60,000 nt of DNA from Adiantum capillus-veneris (GCA_014529385.2 CM043962.1:48950098-49010097), one strand, 5' to 3'. Counted from the first letter of the stretch, positions 35,701 through 45,620 are shown. The notes: generated by a model from the sequence alone, not told the origin. Translations and numbers: made by a program.

Positions 35701-37559
35701 CTCTTTGAGCTTCAGGGATACTGAGAGCTAACAGTATTCTGTTGGATGACTTTATGAAATGGAATTCCTGATTATGATACTGATTTGTTCTTGACTTCTT
35801 GTGAGTGTAGGAACTGATAGCCGAAATGACTGCAGCATTTTGGTCTGATTGATCTCGAATGGACATGGTTGCAATAGGGGTTAGTCAATCGGACATCGAT
35901 GAGGTCCCGATTGGACCTAGATGTGATTGCTAGCTACATTGCCGATAAATCATGGTCTAAGATCCGAATGAATGTTGAATGTCATGTGATGTCCTGTGAT
36001 GTCGTGTGATGTGACTCGATTTTGTACATGTGCTAGATGTGTGTTCCTAGTACGTAGGTACTAACAGTTAGTGTCTGCTAAGGCGGTTTATGGCTTTTGT
36101 CGGTTTTGCAAGCGTAATCGCGGTCGGTAATCGCAGTCGATTACAATGCTTTCAAGAGGGGGGTATGTCACAAAGTGATGACGTGGCGGACAGCGGTAAC
36201 CCTAATTTCTGCCAAAAACCCTAAAATTCTTGCAAACCCTAATTTCCGGAAATCACGGAGGCTTTAAAATAAAAATAAAAAATGATGAGCGACGCGAATC
36301 TTGCTTTTTCTCTATGCAATGAGAAAGAGAGAGAGAATGCTTTTGCTTCCAAGTTTTGACTCTCTGTGAGAAAGAGAGAGCAATTGCTTTTAATTTGAAG
36401 CTTTTGGGGCTGTGCTTTTGGGCATCCCTTGTAACCTTTAAATTAGTGGTGAGGGCCTCACTTCTCAGAGCATCTGGACGCAGAGTCTGAGAGTGAAACA
36501 TTAACCGCTCTCTTGTAGTGAATTGTTTGAAGTGGTTATTTGGTGCTGTCGTGATTGATTCTTGACTTGGAGTGTCCAAGTCTGTTACACAGCTTTTGGG
36601 CAAATTTCTTTTGAGATTAAAGCTTTTGAGTTTAGAGATTTTTGGGGCTTTACTTTTGGGCATCCCTTGTACCTTTAAATAAGTAGGCAAGGCCTCACTT
36701 CTCAGAGCATCTAGACGTAGAGTCTGAGAGTGAGCACCTGCCCGCTCTCTTGTACTTTGAACACGGATTAATACAAAAAGAAATACTGAAAGGGGCGCCA
36801 GTCTTTAGGGAGTCTTTGGGACCAATACCTCTGGGCACGGAACTACGCCGGGCCGTGTCAATTTTGTAAACTGTTTTGAAGTGAATCTCTGTGGTGTAGC
36901 GGTAGAATCTTGACTTGGGGTGTCCAAGTTTGTTACGTACAGACCCTCATGTAAAAAAAATATCTTGGAGAATGGAGGCTGTCACAAACAGGAGTGCACA
37001 ACAATATCAAATATATTTTGATAAATGGGACTCCTATTACTTTATATTGATATATATATATATATATTGTCAAGTTTGGTTCTTTGCTCTTCGTAGGTTT
37101 GTAGTAGTATTCATTTTTCGATTTCATATTTAGCTTACCTGAGGACTTAAGAATGTGTTCCGTGATAAGTTGTTGTGTGAAGTTTGATTTCTAGGATTAA
37201 GTTTTTAAGATGTCTTATCCTTTTTTTTGCTTAAAGTTGAGTACTTGTTTTAAGCCAAGTAAGTTGCATCAACTTATTTTACACATGCCTTTTCTAAAAA
37301 CATTTTTTAGTTAATAACGTTTTGTTTTATCTAGTTTTGTTTCGAAGCAAACAAAGTGATTTAGTTAGTTAGTTAGTTTGTTTTTGTTTTTCTTTTCTTT
37401 TCGTGTGTCCCTTGCTTTTATAGTTTTATGAGTGCTTTATTCCCTCTTGTAATTCGTGAGTTTAGACTATTTTGAACTTATGAAGGTGTGTGTATATATA
37501 TATATATATATATAGATAGATAGAGTACTGGGGACCAGAAGATGGGTTGGTCCCCTCCG

Positions 37560-37591
<32 letters not shown>

Positions 37592-40500
37592 AAGAGTTAT
37601 CTTTATTATTGGAGAGAAGTCATTATACAACCACTTGAACCAGACGTATTCCCACGTCTGTTCTAGATCTCAGACTCGACGGAACTCGGAAGCCTTTGCT
37701 TCCTAATCTCAAGGAAAACCCCTAGTCTCAAGATCCTTTGTTCTCTACTCAGAATCCTCGAGAACCAAGGCTCCCACCTTTTAGTCTCAAGGTATGACAC
37801 CCATATAACTTTGTTTTGACTCTATTCCGAGAGCCCTCTTCTGTAGAAATCTTCGTATCTACCTTTCAGATCTTGGGCATGAAGTCCTTCCTTGGGAATC
37901 TCCACTCCCTGATCAGAACTCGAGAGTCTTGTAACCTTGGGCCAATCTGGCTTTGTTTCCACAGAGTGCTTTTCTTCTGCAGAGAGCAGAAGCTCGTACC
38001 TTCTTGTGCTCCTACTCCCTCGTGCGAAGAGAGAACATCTGCAAACAAACACTTAGAAGATCAAACCAGCTAAACATGGAAAGCATCACCTATGAAGACT
38101 CGAAACTCTCAACGCACCTCCTCAGAAGAGATCTCTATGCAGAGGACCTTCCCTTCCAGATCTACACACCAAAAAGGCGTGCTCTCGGGTTCCTTCTTGG
38201 AGAGCCATAGAGGTTCTTGGAGCATCATCATCTTGGCTGAAATTTGCAGCAATATGGGAAGAGATCTAGCGCTTTGCTTTTTCTCCTACAACTGCCAAAA
38301 AATTGGGGTGCTAGGTTTCATTTATAAGCTCCCGCTGGTCGGCAGGAATAGGGTTGATCTGGGGCGATTTGCTTTTACTAGGGGCTGAGCTCGTTGGTCA
38401 CTGCTATTATGAGAGATGTTGATTCTACCAGAAATAGCCACCAAGCGCCTAGTGTTTGGTGGCCTTTTATGTGTGGCTGCCCACTTATCAAGTGGGGGAC
38501 CGAGCACTTTCAAAAATGGTATGAGCCTGCTAAAAATTCAATAGAACTTATAAGATGAAAATCATGCTTGCACAAACACAGTCTTTATGCACAGATGCAA
38601 TGCCAACATAGACTCGTGTACGGGAACCCATCTTGATTCAAGTGCTTGTCTCTTGTATCTTGTGCACAACTCTAACTCAGTTCGGAATCTCTTCCGAGTA
38701 TGGAATATTCCCTATCCTATGCTCCCATCACCCACTATGTTACACATCAAGAATACCCATTACTTAGTCCTTACTCACCAAACTTACGAAACAACTCCTT
38801 CGCGATGCTCTATATCACCCATCCCATGACACATCAAAGATGTCCGTTCCGGATGGTCAAATACTTCTTCTCGATGCTCTATGTCACCCACCATCCAATG
38901 TGGTGCATTGGAAGTATCCGTTCTTAGTGTCCTAACAAATATTTCTGTTGACAGTGCTCCCGTCATTCTTTGAGTGACGCACTAGAAACATCTGTACTCT
39001 GATGCCTAAGTGAGAAAACCCTCTCACTTCTGGATCCAGTATTTCCAGTAATTCTTTTAGAATTATATTTCTTTCAGATAAAGCTAATTTAGCAACAGAG
39101 GCCATCACACCAAGGATCAAACCGTACCTATTGTGCCTGTGGGAAATTTCAAAGATAGTGGCTGTGAGTCTCCTCAAGGTGCCCAGGCTCTACACTTACG
39201 GCCAATCAAGGGGTTTCTGTTGTATGCTAGGCCCCTGTTGTATGTCCAGGTCCTTGTAACTTGTTGTATGCTAGGACCCGCCTTGTCGTCCGTGCCAGTA
39301 AGAGGTATGGCAGGATCAATGCGGCAGGATCAATGCTTTCTCCCCACTTGCCAGCGACAATTTTGGTCATGCATCTGGACCCTCCAGATCAGCGGCAGGA
39401 TATGTTTTTTCATGTGGATGATAGCACACACAGGATTGCCTGGTGGCACTTGGGCTGCAGTCATTGGTCATGATTTGACTTGTCAGAGATGTACTCTAGA
39501 GCCTAAGTCCTCTAGGCATTATTTCTGGATTTGTCCATATTCGCAGCGAGTGTGGATGGCAGTTTGTTGATTAGAGTGCACATCCATGATGGGTTCGTGA
39601 TGTGGGGGGCAGTTGCATGGATTTTGCAATTTCTGGGGTCACACAGCAGAAAAGCACTCATCCTTGAAAGCACCCAATACCAAAATCAAGCACCCAGAGG
39701 GCTGTCCCGTAAAATGCCGGCGTCCGTACAGTGCCACGTCAGCCTTCCGCGAATCGCAGGCCCTACCGTACAGTATTGCCACATCAGCCGTTTCACAAAT
39801 TTGTCCTCTTCTTTAGGATTTTAGGCCCCTCCACCAAGTTCTGCAAGTTGGTCAGGTTATTTGGGTTTTAGGCCCCCTCGACCAGGTTCTGTAAGTTTGG
39901 CAGGGTTAGGAAACCTGACCCTCTTTGTCTTCAATATAATTCCACATCAGCAGTTTGTGGAAAAGGGGGGCGGGGGAGGGAGAGGGAGAGGAGGGAGCAT
40001 CAACTACTTGAACAAGCTATCTTTTTGCTTGTAGATTAACTTGGATGGATGAAAGATGCGTCTGGTTGTATTAATTTCTTCTGCTCCCTGAAAATTTTCT
40101 TGTTGCTGATGACATGGATGGAATTATTTTTTATTAATCAACAACTAATCAAGGAATTGGTTGCCTCACATTCTTCTCAACACTCATCATAAGATTTTGG
40201 ACCCAATAAGGTGCTGCTTATTTTTGTTTGACATGTGGAATTCAGGCAAGCTGTGTCAGAAGGCCAGGATTTATTGTGGGGGGCGGCACATCAGTGACAC
40301 CTCTTCCAGTTGTCTCTCCTTCAGGCAGGTAAGTAGGATAACCAGGGTTGACTTGATTTGTTGTGGTGTATTCCACTGTCATGCTTAAGCAGCTTCATGT
40401 GTTACTTCCTATTAGCAACATTGGCATTGGAAATCTTTGGAGAGGCTTGAGATCTTGGGTGCCTCAGAGAGAAATGGCAGTGGATGAGGTATGCTGTTGC

Positions 40501-41256
40501 AAGGAAGAGCTTTTGTTGTCTGCTTATTTAGAGCTCTTAGCTGATTGCGAATGCCTACAGAGATTTCCAGGGATGGGAAGGACACTTGCTGGTGGGACAA
40601 CAACTACAAATACGGCAACTTCAGTGGGAAATGACTCTGGCTTACAAGCTCGGTTGCTAGATAGGGAAAGTGGGCCTGATTCTAATGTTGTTCACGTTAG
40701 AGGAGAAGCACCCATGGCCCCTAACTCCAGGCATGTATTGTGTGTGTAGGTGGTACATTGTAAATTCCGACAATTATTAACATTTCTGTGTGATATTTAA
40801 AGTAAGTACAGAGAGAAGACATCCTAAGCATAGGTCCCTGCCCGAGTCTGACATATTTTGACTGCATTTTGTTCGCAGACCTGCAGGTTACCCTTCTCCA
40901 GTGCTCTCAGCATTCGAGAACCAGGTGATTATTGTAATGGCGTTTTTTTCTAGCATGCAGTCTTTGTAAGGGCTTGTTTGATGGTTTTGAGCCTTGTTGT
41001 ATGTGGCAGAATCCTCATGATAAGGCCGAGTCTCTATCAAGCTTAATAGCCATGGGATTTGAGCAGGTTTGATTCAGTTGCTTGGCAAATTTGCATGCAA
41101 TATTGACTTCATGTTGTCGTGGCAAATGCTTGTGTATGTGTGATGGCAACTGTTTTCAATATGCAGAACAAAGCAGAAGTTGCTCTCGATGCTGCGAATG
41201 GCGATCTTGCTATGGCAGTGGAGATTTTGAGTAGCCAGGTTTATTTTATGCCATGA
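29747..41256 (+). CDS. RBL15-like rhomboid protease with C-terminal UBA domain (partial, first exon not found)
   Basis: Intramembrane serine protease of the plant RBL15 type. Eleven exons join in frame: 29747-29912, 29988-30291, 30388-30420, 30523-30614, 30840-30913, 40246-40328, 40416-40488, 40561-40730, 40879-40924, 41010-41066, 41167-41256 (stop TGA). Phases agree at every junction. The product matches Arabidopsis RBL15 throughout: [10 protein letters not shown] start, [19 protein letters not shown] (H-x3-N of TM2), GFSG with the catalytic Ser (exon 2), [12 protein letters not shown] with the catalytic His (exon 4), then [23 protein letters not shown] and a UBA domain ([18 protein letters not shown]). 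Both catalytic residues are intact and no stop interrupts the exons, so it is probably functional. RBL15-type proteins are polytopic endomembrane proteins; the UBA suggests ubiquitin binding. Odd: a 9.3-kb intron 5 (counting visible exons) full of retroelements, and a GC donor at 40731. The last exon could also splice at CAG/GTTTAT (41238). Confidence 0.93.
31075..32576 (+). pseudogene. Ty3/gypsy family 2 gag and start of protease, decayed
   Basis: Opens inside gag with EEYGPPRPT (also found at the gag start of the copy at 35.6 kb), then a Lys/Ser-rich disordered part ([19 protein letters not shown], 31466-31530), the gag core ([20 protein letters not shown], 31886-31950; [20 protein letters not shown], 32055-32112; [20 protein letters not shown]) and a short protease stretch ([20 protein letters not shown], 32514-32573) in which the catalytic DSG reads DRG. 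Several stops and frameshifts. Reverse transcriptase and RNase H are absent: the sequence jumps at about 32580 to the end of pol. The 5' LTR is missing as well; the left edge lies in the RBL15 intron. Confidence 0.85.
32600..33367 (+). pseudogene. Family 2 integrase, N-terminal and catalytic domains
   Basis: Zinc region [12 protein letters not shown] ... CMVCQKVK (32686-32826), then the DDE core: AMDFIFDL (first Asp), SDRDPRF (second Asp), TDGQSE (Glu, 35 residues after the second Asp) and [18 protein letters not shown]. The frame 32630-33373 is open. About 12 residues are missing between DRFSK and HLARLFIAQ, so spacing between the first two Asp is about 48 instead of about 60. At 33368 a 216-bp insertion ends the frame. 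An integrase inserts retroelement cDNA into the genome; this copy cannot. Confidence 0.9.
33368..33583. mobile_element. 216-bp TG...CA insertion with 5-bp target duplication (solo-LTR-like)
   Basis: Begins TGTTGAGG and ends CACTCATCA, flanked on both sides by ACCAG (33363-33367 and 33584-33588). Removing one ACCAG and the insert restores the reading GCCGACCAGTACACGAGGGA expected for the integrase. TG...CA ends plus a 5-bp duplication are the hallmark of LTR retroelement integration, so this is probably a solo LTR of a small (TRIM/SMART-like) element. It holds no coding sequence, and no second copy was noticed in the window. Orientation cannot be fixed. Confidence 0.8.
33584..34245 (+). pseudogene. 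Family 2 integrase C-terminus and chromodomain
   Basis: Continues the integrase after the insertion: [20 protein letters not shown], one in-frame stop at about 33721, then [39 protein letters not shown] and a chromodomain-like tail ([40 protein letters not shown]). The tail ends at a TAG near 34243. Marks family 2 as a chromovirus-type Ty3/gypsy element. Confidence 0.9.
34246..34715 (+). mobile_element. Family 2 3' untranslated region and polypurine tract
   Basis: Non-coding tail that recurs at 35680-36165 with substitutions; ends TTCAAGAAGGGGGTA directly before the LTR (polypurine tract). Confidence 0.8.
34716..35467 (+). repeat. Family 2 LTR 1 (752 bp)
   Basis: TGTCACAAACGGGTGACG ... GTCCAAGTCTGTTACA, followed one base later by TGGTATCAGAGC (35469-35480), the initiator Met-tRNA primer-binding site. 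A TATA-like (TA)n stretch at about 35025-35048 is a plausible promoter. The 10-base start TGTCACAAAS recurs inside at 34923. It serves as 3' LTR of the element to the left and 5' LTR of the deleted one to the right. Confidence 0.9.
35468..36165 (+). mobile_element. Family 2 internal relic: primer site, gag start, 3' UTR
   Basis: Primer-binding site, then an ATG at 35539 with the gag N-terminus ([17 protein letters not shown], then [15 protein letters not shown]) up to about 35675, where it jumps to the 3' untranslated part that matches 34246-34715. Nearly all of gag and all of pol are deleted. Confidence 0.85.
36166..36589 (+). repeat. Family 2 LTR 2 with two internal deletions
   Basis: Same ends as LTR 1 (TGTCACAAAG...TCTGTTACA) but 424 bp. 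It lacks the first 207 bases up to the internal TGTCACAAAG of LTR 1, as if two direct repeats had recombined, and lacks about 115 bp after CTCTCTTGTA. Confidence 0.85.
36590..36936 (+). repeat. Family 2 LTR 3, 5'-truncated
   Basis: Joins LTR 2 end to start: AGCTTTTGGGC... GGGGCTTTACTTTTGGGCAT, AATACAAAAAGAAATACTGA, ending GTCCAAGTTTGTTAC. Retains the segment that LTR 2 has lost. Confidence 0.8.
36965..37700 (+). repeat. Dispersed repeat, copy 2, interrupted
   Basis: 36970 CTGTCACAAACAGGAGTGCA and 37535 AAGATGGGTTGGTCCCC match 28417 and 28523. In between lies AT-rich sequence with TA tracts (37052-37068, 37492-37514) absent from copy 1. A pure C tract runs 37560-37587. Confidence 0.5.
37700..38330. 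other. No gene recognised (intronic)
   Basis: Frames on both strands (for example 37822-38052 -) lack family resemblance; probably part of the neighbouring repeat. Confidence 0.4.
38330..38935 (-). repeat. LTR-like repeat, minus copy of the inverted pair
   Basis: Reverse complement resembles 27530-28200, including the doubled GATGGGTGAC...GAGCATCG unit, CACTTGATAAGTGGG and a TATAAATG element near 38320-38330. Diverged by many substitutions and small indels. Confidence 0.55.
39330..39640 (+). pseudogene. LINE zf-RVT fragment
   Basis: [20 protein letters not shown], then [22 protein letters not shown] and [18 protein letters not shown] (39362-39570) correspond to copy B of the LINE at 25.5-25.7 kb. 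After a stop it goes on as MWGAVAWIL in another frame. An isolated 5'- and 3'-truncated piece inside the RBL15 intron. Confidence 0.75.
39818..39908. repeat. Tandem duplication, about 46-bp period
   Basis: TTAGGCCCCTCCACCAAGTT and TTAGGCCCCCTCGACCAGGT head adjacent copies, both followed by CTGYAAGTT-like sequence. Confidence 0.7.
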
Positions 41257-41433
41257 ATTTAGACGGATTTCTCGGAGCAGGCTTGCGTTAACTATGTTCC
41301 ACTGTATGGCAGGTACCATGAATACTGCGATAGACCACTAATTGCGGATAGAAATTTCAGGGTGCAGACTCAAATTACTGAATATGACACACCTGCTGAT
41401 TATCAAGTGATCTTTGTACATGTCTTTGTAATT

Positions 41434-41439
41434 AATAAA
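41434..41439 (+). terminator. Candidate poly(A) signal of the RBL15-like gene
   Basis: AATAAA about 180 bases after the stop codon, in AT-rich sequence. Confidence 0.45.
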
Positions 41440-41867
41440 TTACCTATCATTGTAAAAGACATGTTGGTGAAACGAAAAGGTCTGGAGGTTGTAAATTGTA
41501 TCAAGAGGCAAATATAGACCTTCATTGTTCTTATCAAGTGCGTATCTTGAGCTTGCACAGAATTCTACTTTGGAACTGGCTTGCAGATTATCAAAATTGC
41601 AAGGTATAGCATTTAAAAAGATGGGGCTCCAGTGCGAGGCTCCAGCCCACAGTTAAAGTACATAACTGAGAAGAAAACCACACAAGAATATGGACAACCT
41701 GATGGGTTTCCTTCGTTAGCATGCCACATGTAGCAGGAACATACTCACTTTTTGCACCTTCATGAAGGATAGTTCTTGTTCATGGAAGAGCTTCACGAAC
41801 TGTTTCTTGAAGTCGTCAGTAGTCACGACTCGACACACACACTTTGTGTGCTCGTGCGTGCATGCGA

Positions 41868-42381
41868 GAGAAATGAAATGAAATGAAATGTTATATTAAC
41901 GTCTTCAAAAGGCCATAGTGACCTATGAGACCAGAAAGTTACAAGGTGGTGGATCTGATACAAAGTCAGAGTAACCAAATAACCTAACAACAGTACAAAA
42001 CAAAGATATATATAATGGGATTCTAGATTGGTCTATGTGAGCTAAGCCGAAAACTAAGCAAAAAAAGGGGCGGCTAGTTGGGATAGTTGAATCACAAAAG
42101 ATCTAGCATCGATCATTGGCGAATCTCATCAATTTCCTCCATGGTTAGTAGTCTGACCGGGCGTCGTGCATGCCTGCCAGCGTGCTCTGAATCTTTTGAC
42201 GTAGCCTCCGTCGATGTTGTGTCGTCCTGCGCAGTCGTGGGCGCCTAGATTTCCCCAGTTCAATCGCTTGGTCAATCAGTGTGCCTCTAGTCTGAGATGG
42301 GGGGGAGCTCTACTGTGGGAGTGGCTCTTGCGGATGTCCGTGTCTGCTCTGAAGAAGTCTGTAATCCGTCTTTGAGAGTGG
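41868..42381 (-). mobile_element. LINE 3' untranslated end with ATTTC-repeat tail
   Basis: On the minus strand the element ends CCTTTTGAAGACGTTAATAT, then ACATTTC and further ATTTC units (41868-41890). The same ending is seen in the relics at 3.05 and 3.39 kb. There is no poly-A tail. Confidence 0.7.
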
Positions 42382-44460
42382 TTAGCCTCGCCATTCATCA
42401 GGCTCTCTCTGTGTCTGCGCAGCTCGAGCAAGAACAAACCCAGGCATCTTCGATCTTCGTATCCCATTACTCTTGAGAGGTCCAAAACTCTCTCTGAACA
42501 AGCAATGGAAGCGGCCTCGTATCTCATAGTAGACGGAGCAGTGGCATGTATAATGCAGCTTTGTCTCAGGTTCCATGTCACACAAGGGGCATGTCCTTGC
42601 CTCTGCTGGTACTCCGCTGTATCTCCCAGTTTCAATCCGCAACTGGTGAGACGATGTGCGTAACTGGCCAATAGCACACCGTATCCCATGAGACAGGTGG
42701 GTATCCATGTATCTGGGTCTCATCACAAAACCATCTTCCGTAAGCTGGAGAAGGTGGTCTCTGTAGAAAGCCATCTTCGTGCCCAGTTCTTGTGCTCGTT
42801 GTATCCATGTCCTCCTGGTGTCTAGCTGGGTCAGGTCTTGGTGTATGAGTTTGGTGATCTCCGACTGTGTAAGAATGAGAGATGGTGCATTCAATGAGTA
42901 CTGGAATGGTGGTAGCTTGTCTATGCTGAACCCATGCGCCTGAAACCATGATGTCATCTCCCCATACCAGCATGTTGTATCTCCTTGTATGGCCAACTGT
43001 CGAGAGGACTCAAGTGCTATGCGGGCATATCTGTCTTTGGGAAGTTCCCATGTGCGGTTTATGAAGGAGACTAATCTGGTGAGCGCCTCTACCACTAGTG
43101 GGGGGGCCGCTAGCTCTGCTCGGATAATGGCCCGTGGTACTGATGCCTTGGCTCTAATGAGCCGCGAGATCATAGAGACGAGAGGTTTCTCCATGTTCCC
43201 CCATCCGTCTGAGCGACCCGGCCTCCTGTGGTGATCCAATGAAGGTCCCCATATCTCAGCCCCATAGAGCAATGCTGAAGCCACCAAGGTGTCAAAGAGC
43301 CAGAGCTTCGTCCGGGGCTCCTGAAACTGAACCTGCGAACACATCCTCTCCAATCTACCCAATGCTGCGTGGGCTCTAGTAAGTCTAGTCTCTGCTGCTC
43401 TTCTGAGTGAGAATGCAGGTCCGCTAAAAACCACTCCAAGGTAAGTGTAAGCGTCTGTGTACTCCACAGTCTCCTGGCCGTATGTAAATGTAGGTGCTGA
43501 CCTCCTGATCCACTATGGGGTGGTATTAAACACCATAACCTTGGTTTTACCCAGGTTGACAGACAAACCACTTTCGTGGGCAAACATATGCAAAGCATCC
43601 AATGGACGTTGCGTTCCTTTTGGGGATTCGGAGATCAACACTATGTCATCATCATATAACAAAAGTGGAATCCATGTCCCTGCCAACTGAGCACCTTTAT
43701 CCCCATCGCTGTCAATGTAGTCAGAAACCTCATCCACATACATACCGAAAAGAGTGGGAGAGAGCGGGCAGCCCTGCTTCACCCCAATAGTGGAGTGAAC
43801 CGGTGTAGAAAGTCCCTCCGGGGTGTGTACATGTCCTCCTACTGATCTGTACAATGCCATGATCCCCCAAATGAGTTCTGTGGGTACTCCCATTTCCTGT
43901 AGTCTACGCATCAGTCTAGCTCTGGGTATCGTGTCGAAAGCTTTGCAGAAGTCCACAAAGCTACAATAGATCCGTCTCCCATGAGATCTGCCTTCTTCGA
44001 TGATGGCCCTGAGTGTTAGGATATGGTCAAGAGTAGAGAATCCTCTCCGGAATCCTGCCTGCCCAGTTGCACGTATGCCTTCCCTCTCTGCCCATCTACT
44101 CAGTTGTTGCTCCAGAATGGATGCATACAACCGTGCCAGTGTGTGCCCAATCATAATAGTGCGATAATTCCCAGGCTCCATGGGGTTTCCTGATTTGAAG
44201 ATAGGTACGATCGTAGATAGGCTCCAAGAGTCTGGTAGGCCCTCACACATGGCCTGGTTAAACATAACTGTTAGAAGCTCTGCTAGTAGGTCTTTGGCAT
44301 GCATGAAATGCTCAGCGACTAGGCCATCATGATCATATGCTCTCCCAGTCTTCATCCTGTCAATAGCTTTCTTCACCATCTCAGCGGTGAAAAAGACACA
44401 TGCGTGTGGGCATGGATCGGGGGGGTTGGGAAGGGCCGGCTGTCCATGTACTATGTACAA
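42382..44460 (-). pseudogene. LINE ORF2: reverse transcriptase, connector and C-terminal zinc finger
   Basis: One reading frame from 44460 down to 42382, broken by a single in-frame TAG (43513-43515) and otherwise open. RT blocks in order: IVPIFKSGNPMEPGNYRTIM, TGQAGFRRGFSTLDHIL, IYCSFVDFCKAFDTIPR, GVKQGCPLSPTLFGMYVDE and the catalytic LLLYDDDIVLI (usually YADD; here YDDD, both catalytic Asp kept), then VNLGKTKVMVF. After the stop: YTYLGVVF, LWLFDTLVASALLYGAEIWG and a C-terminal zinc finger CPLCDMEPETKLHYTCHC (CxxC...HxxxxC) near 42580. The enzyme reverse-transcribes its RNA at a nicked target. Good preservation points to a relatively recent copy. A 37-base G tract (44503-44539) and a frameshift separate it from the endonuclease part. 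Confidence 0.92.
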
Positions 44461-44502
44461 AGATGATGCGTATTGCCCCCAGGTCTCTATGGAGGAAATA
44501 GC

Positions 44503-44503
44503 A

Positions 44504-44539
<36 letters not shown>
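44503..44539. repeat. Poly-G tract inside LINE ORF2
   Basis: About 37 G on the plus strand (poly-C, Pro codons, in the sense of the LINE). Confidence 0.95.
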
Positions 44540-44540
<1 letters not shown>

Positions 44541-45125
44541 TTGCTCATGAAAGAGCCTCCATGCCTCACGCGAGTCCTGACTCAAGAATAGCTGATATAG
44601 ATCCTGCTCGAGTCGAGCCAAAAAAGCCCTCTTCTTCCGTCGCACCAGGCGTCGGAAGTCAATCTGTGGCTGTTTGTGAGTGACGTCCCCCAACAACACC
44701 TCCCTCTGAAGTCTGGCTCTAGTCTGGCGGCACTCCTCATCGTACCAGCTGTTCTGAGGCATGCTCCCTGATCGGCGGCTATGCTCAGGCTGGGTGTGTG
44801 GGTATGCTTCTGCTGCTGCCTCATGTAATGTCTGTGTCAGTATAGTAGTTAGCTCTTCCAGAGGTCGCCCCGGGTCCTCAGTGCATAGGTGTCTGTAGAT
44901 TTTGTCCATGTATACAGAATCCGTCTCCCGTGTGAATGTGTAGCGAGTAGGGGCTGCTACTCGTGGCCTGTGTGCTACCCTGAACTGGAAGGAGATCGTC
45001 ATCGACACCAGAGCATGATCCACTGCCACCCCGATCGGTCTGGGCTCAACTGTGAGATCCTGGATACTAGAGATGAGATTCGGTTGTGCCATGACATAGT
45101 CTACTGTGCTGGCTCCATGTCTGTG
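44540..45125 (-). pseudogene. LINE ORF2 endonuclease C-terminal part and linker
   Basis: GASTVDYVMAQPNLIS and VAVDHALVSMTI are the last two conserved blocks of the LINE APE-type endonuclease (SxVDYV and DH). The linker continues to REAWRLFHEQ just before the poly-G tract. The N-terminal two thirds of the nuclease, with the catalytic Glu and GDFN motif, are missing, so this copy could not nick DNA. Confidence 0.8.
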
Positions 45126-45346
45126 TGGGCGAGGTCTTTCTTGAGTGACGCGATCTCTTCCTCTTGGGTCGTCACTCGGCCTTCCAGCGTGCTTATCTTG
45201 CTCTCTTGGATTAGCACGCATCCTTCGAGTATGTTTATTGTGCCCCAGAGGTTACGGTTCATCTTGGTCATGATCTCTGTCATCTCCTCTTTGCATTTTT
45301 GAATGGCATCCTCTAGGGGGTCAGCTTTATCGTTCATCTTCCTCAT
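45126..45346 (-). pseudogene. LINE ORF1 N-terminal coiled-coil fragment
   Basis: Starts with MRKMNDKADPLEDAIQKCKE and continues with heptad-like Leu/Ile spacing (NILEGCVLIQESKISTLEGR, EEEIASLKKDLAH), consistent with the trimerising coiled coil of a LINE ORF1 protein. It is fused at about 45125 to the endonuclease C-terminus by a deletion that removed the rest of ORF1 and the start of ORF2. Confidence 0.55.
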
Positions 45347-45540
45347 GCTTGATTGTCGTCCGCAAGGGAGTTAGGTGTATGTGTGCACCCACCCTAGCAG
45401 CGGGCGTGGTGGCTGGGAGAGTGGCTGGGAGTCACTGGATGTACGTGTGCACCCACACTGACGGCGATCGCGACGAGTGGTGGAGCGTGAGGCGGTGTGG
45501 CCAGGTGCCCTCAATGGAAAAAACGTGATAGAGTGCGGGC

Positions 45541-45541
45541 G

Positions 45542-45577
<36 letters not shown>

Positions 45578-45620
45578 GGGGAGGGGGCGGCAGCGGGGGG
45601 AATAGCGCGTGGGGTAGGGG

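Larger units (their letters stand above)
30914..40245 (+). other. 9.3-kb intron of the RBL15-like gene
   Basis: Donor CTG/GTAACT, acceptor TTCAG/GCAAGC; phase 0 on both sides. The other introns visible here are 75-226 bases, so the length is due to insertions: a family 2 gypsy element with three LTRs (31.07-36.94 kb), dispersed and LTR-like repeats (36.97-38.94 kb) and a LINE fragment (39.3-39.6 kb). Confidence 0.9.

Noticed and set aside
36885-36936. tRNA-Gly-like start (GTGGTGTAGCGGTAGAATC)
   Set aside because: It is a variant of the family 2 LTR end; the rest of a tRNA is missing.
42989-43234. Plus-strand frames opposite the LINE
   Set aside because: Antisense shadows of a clear ORF2.
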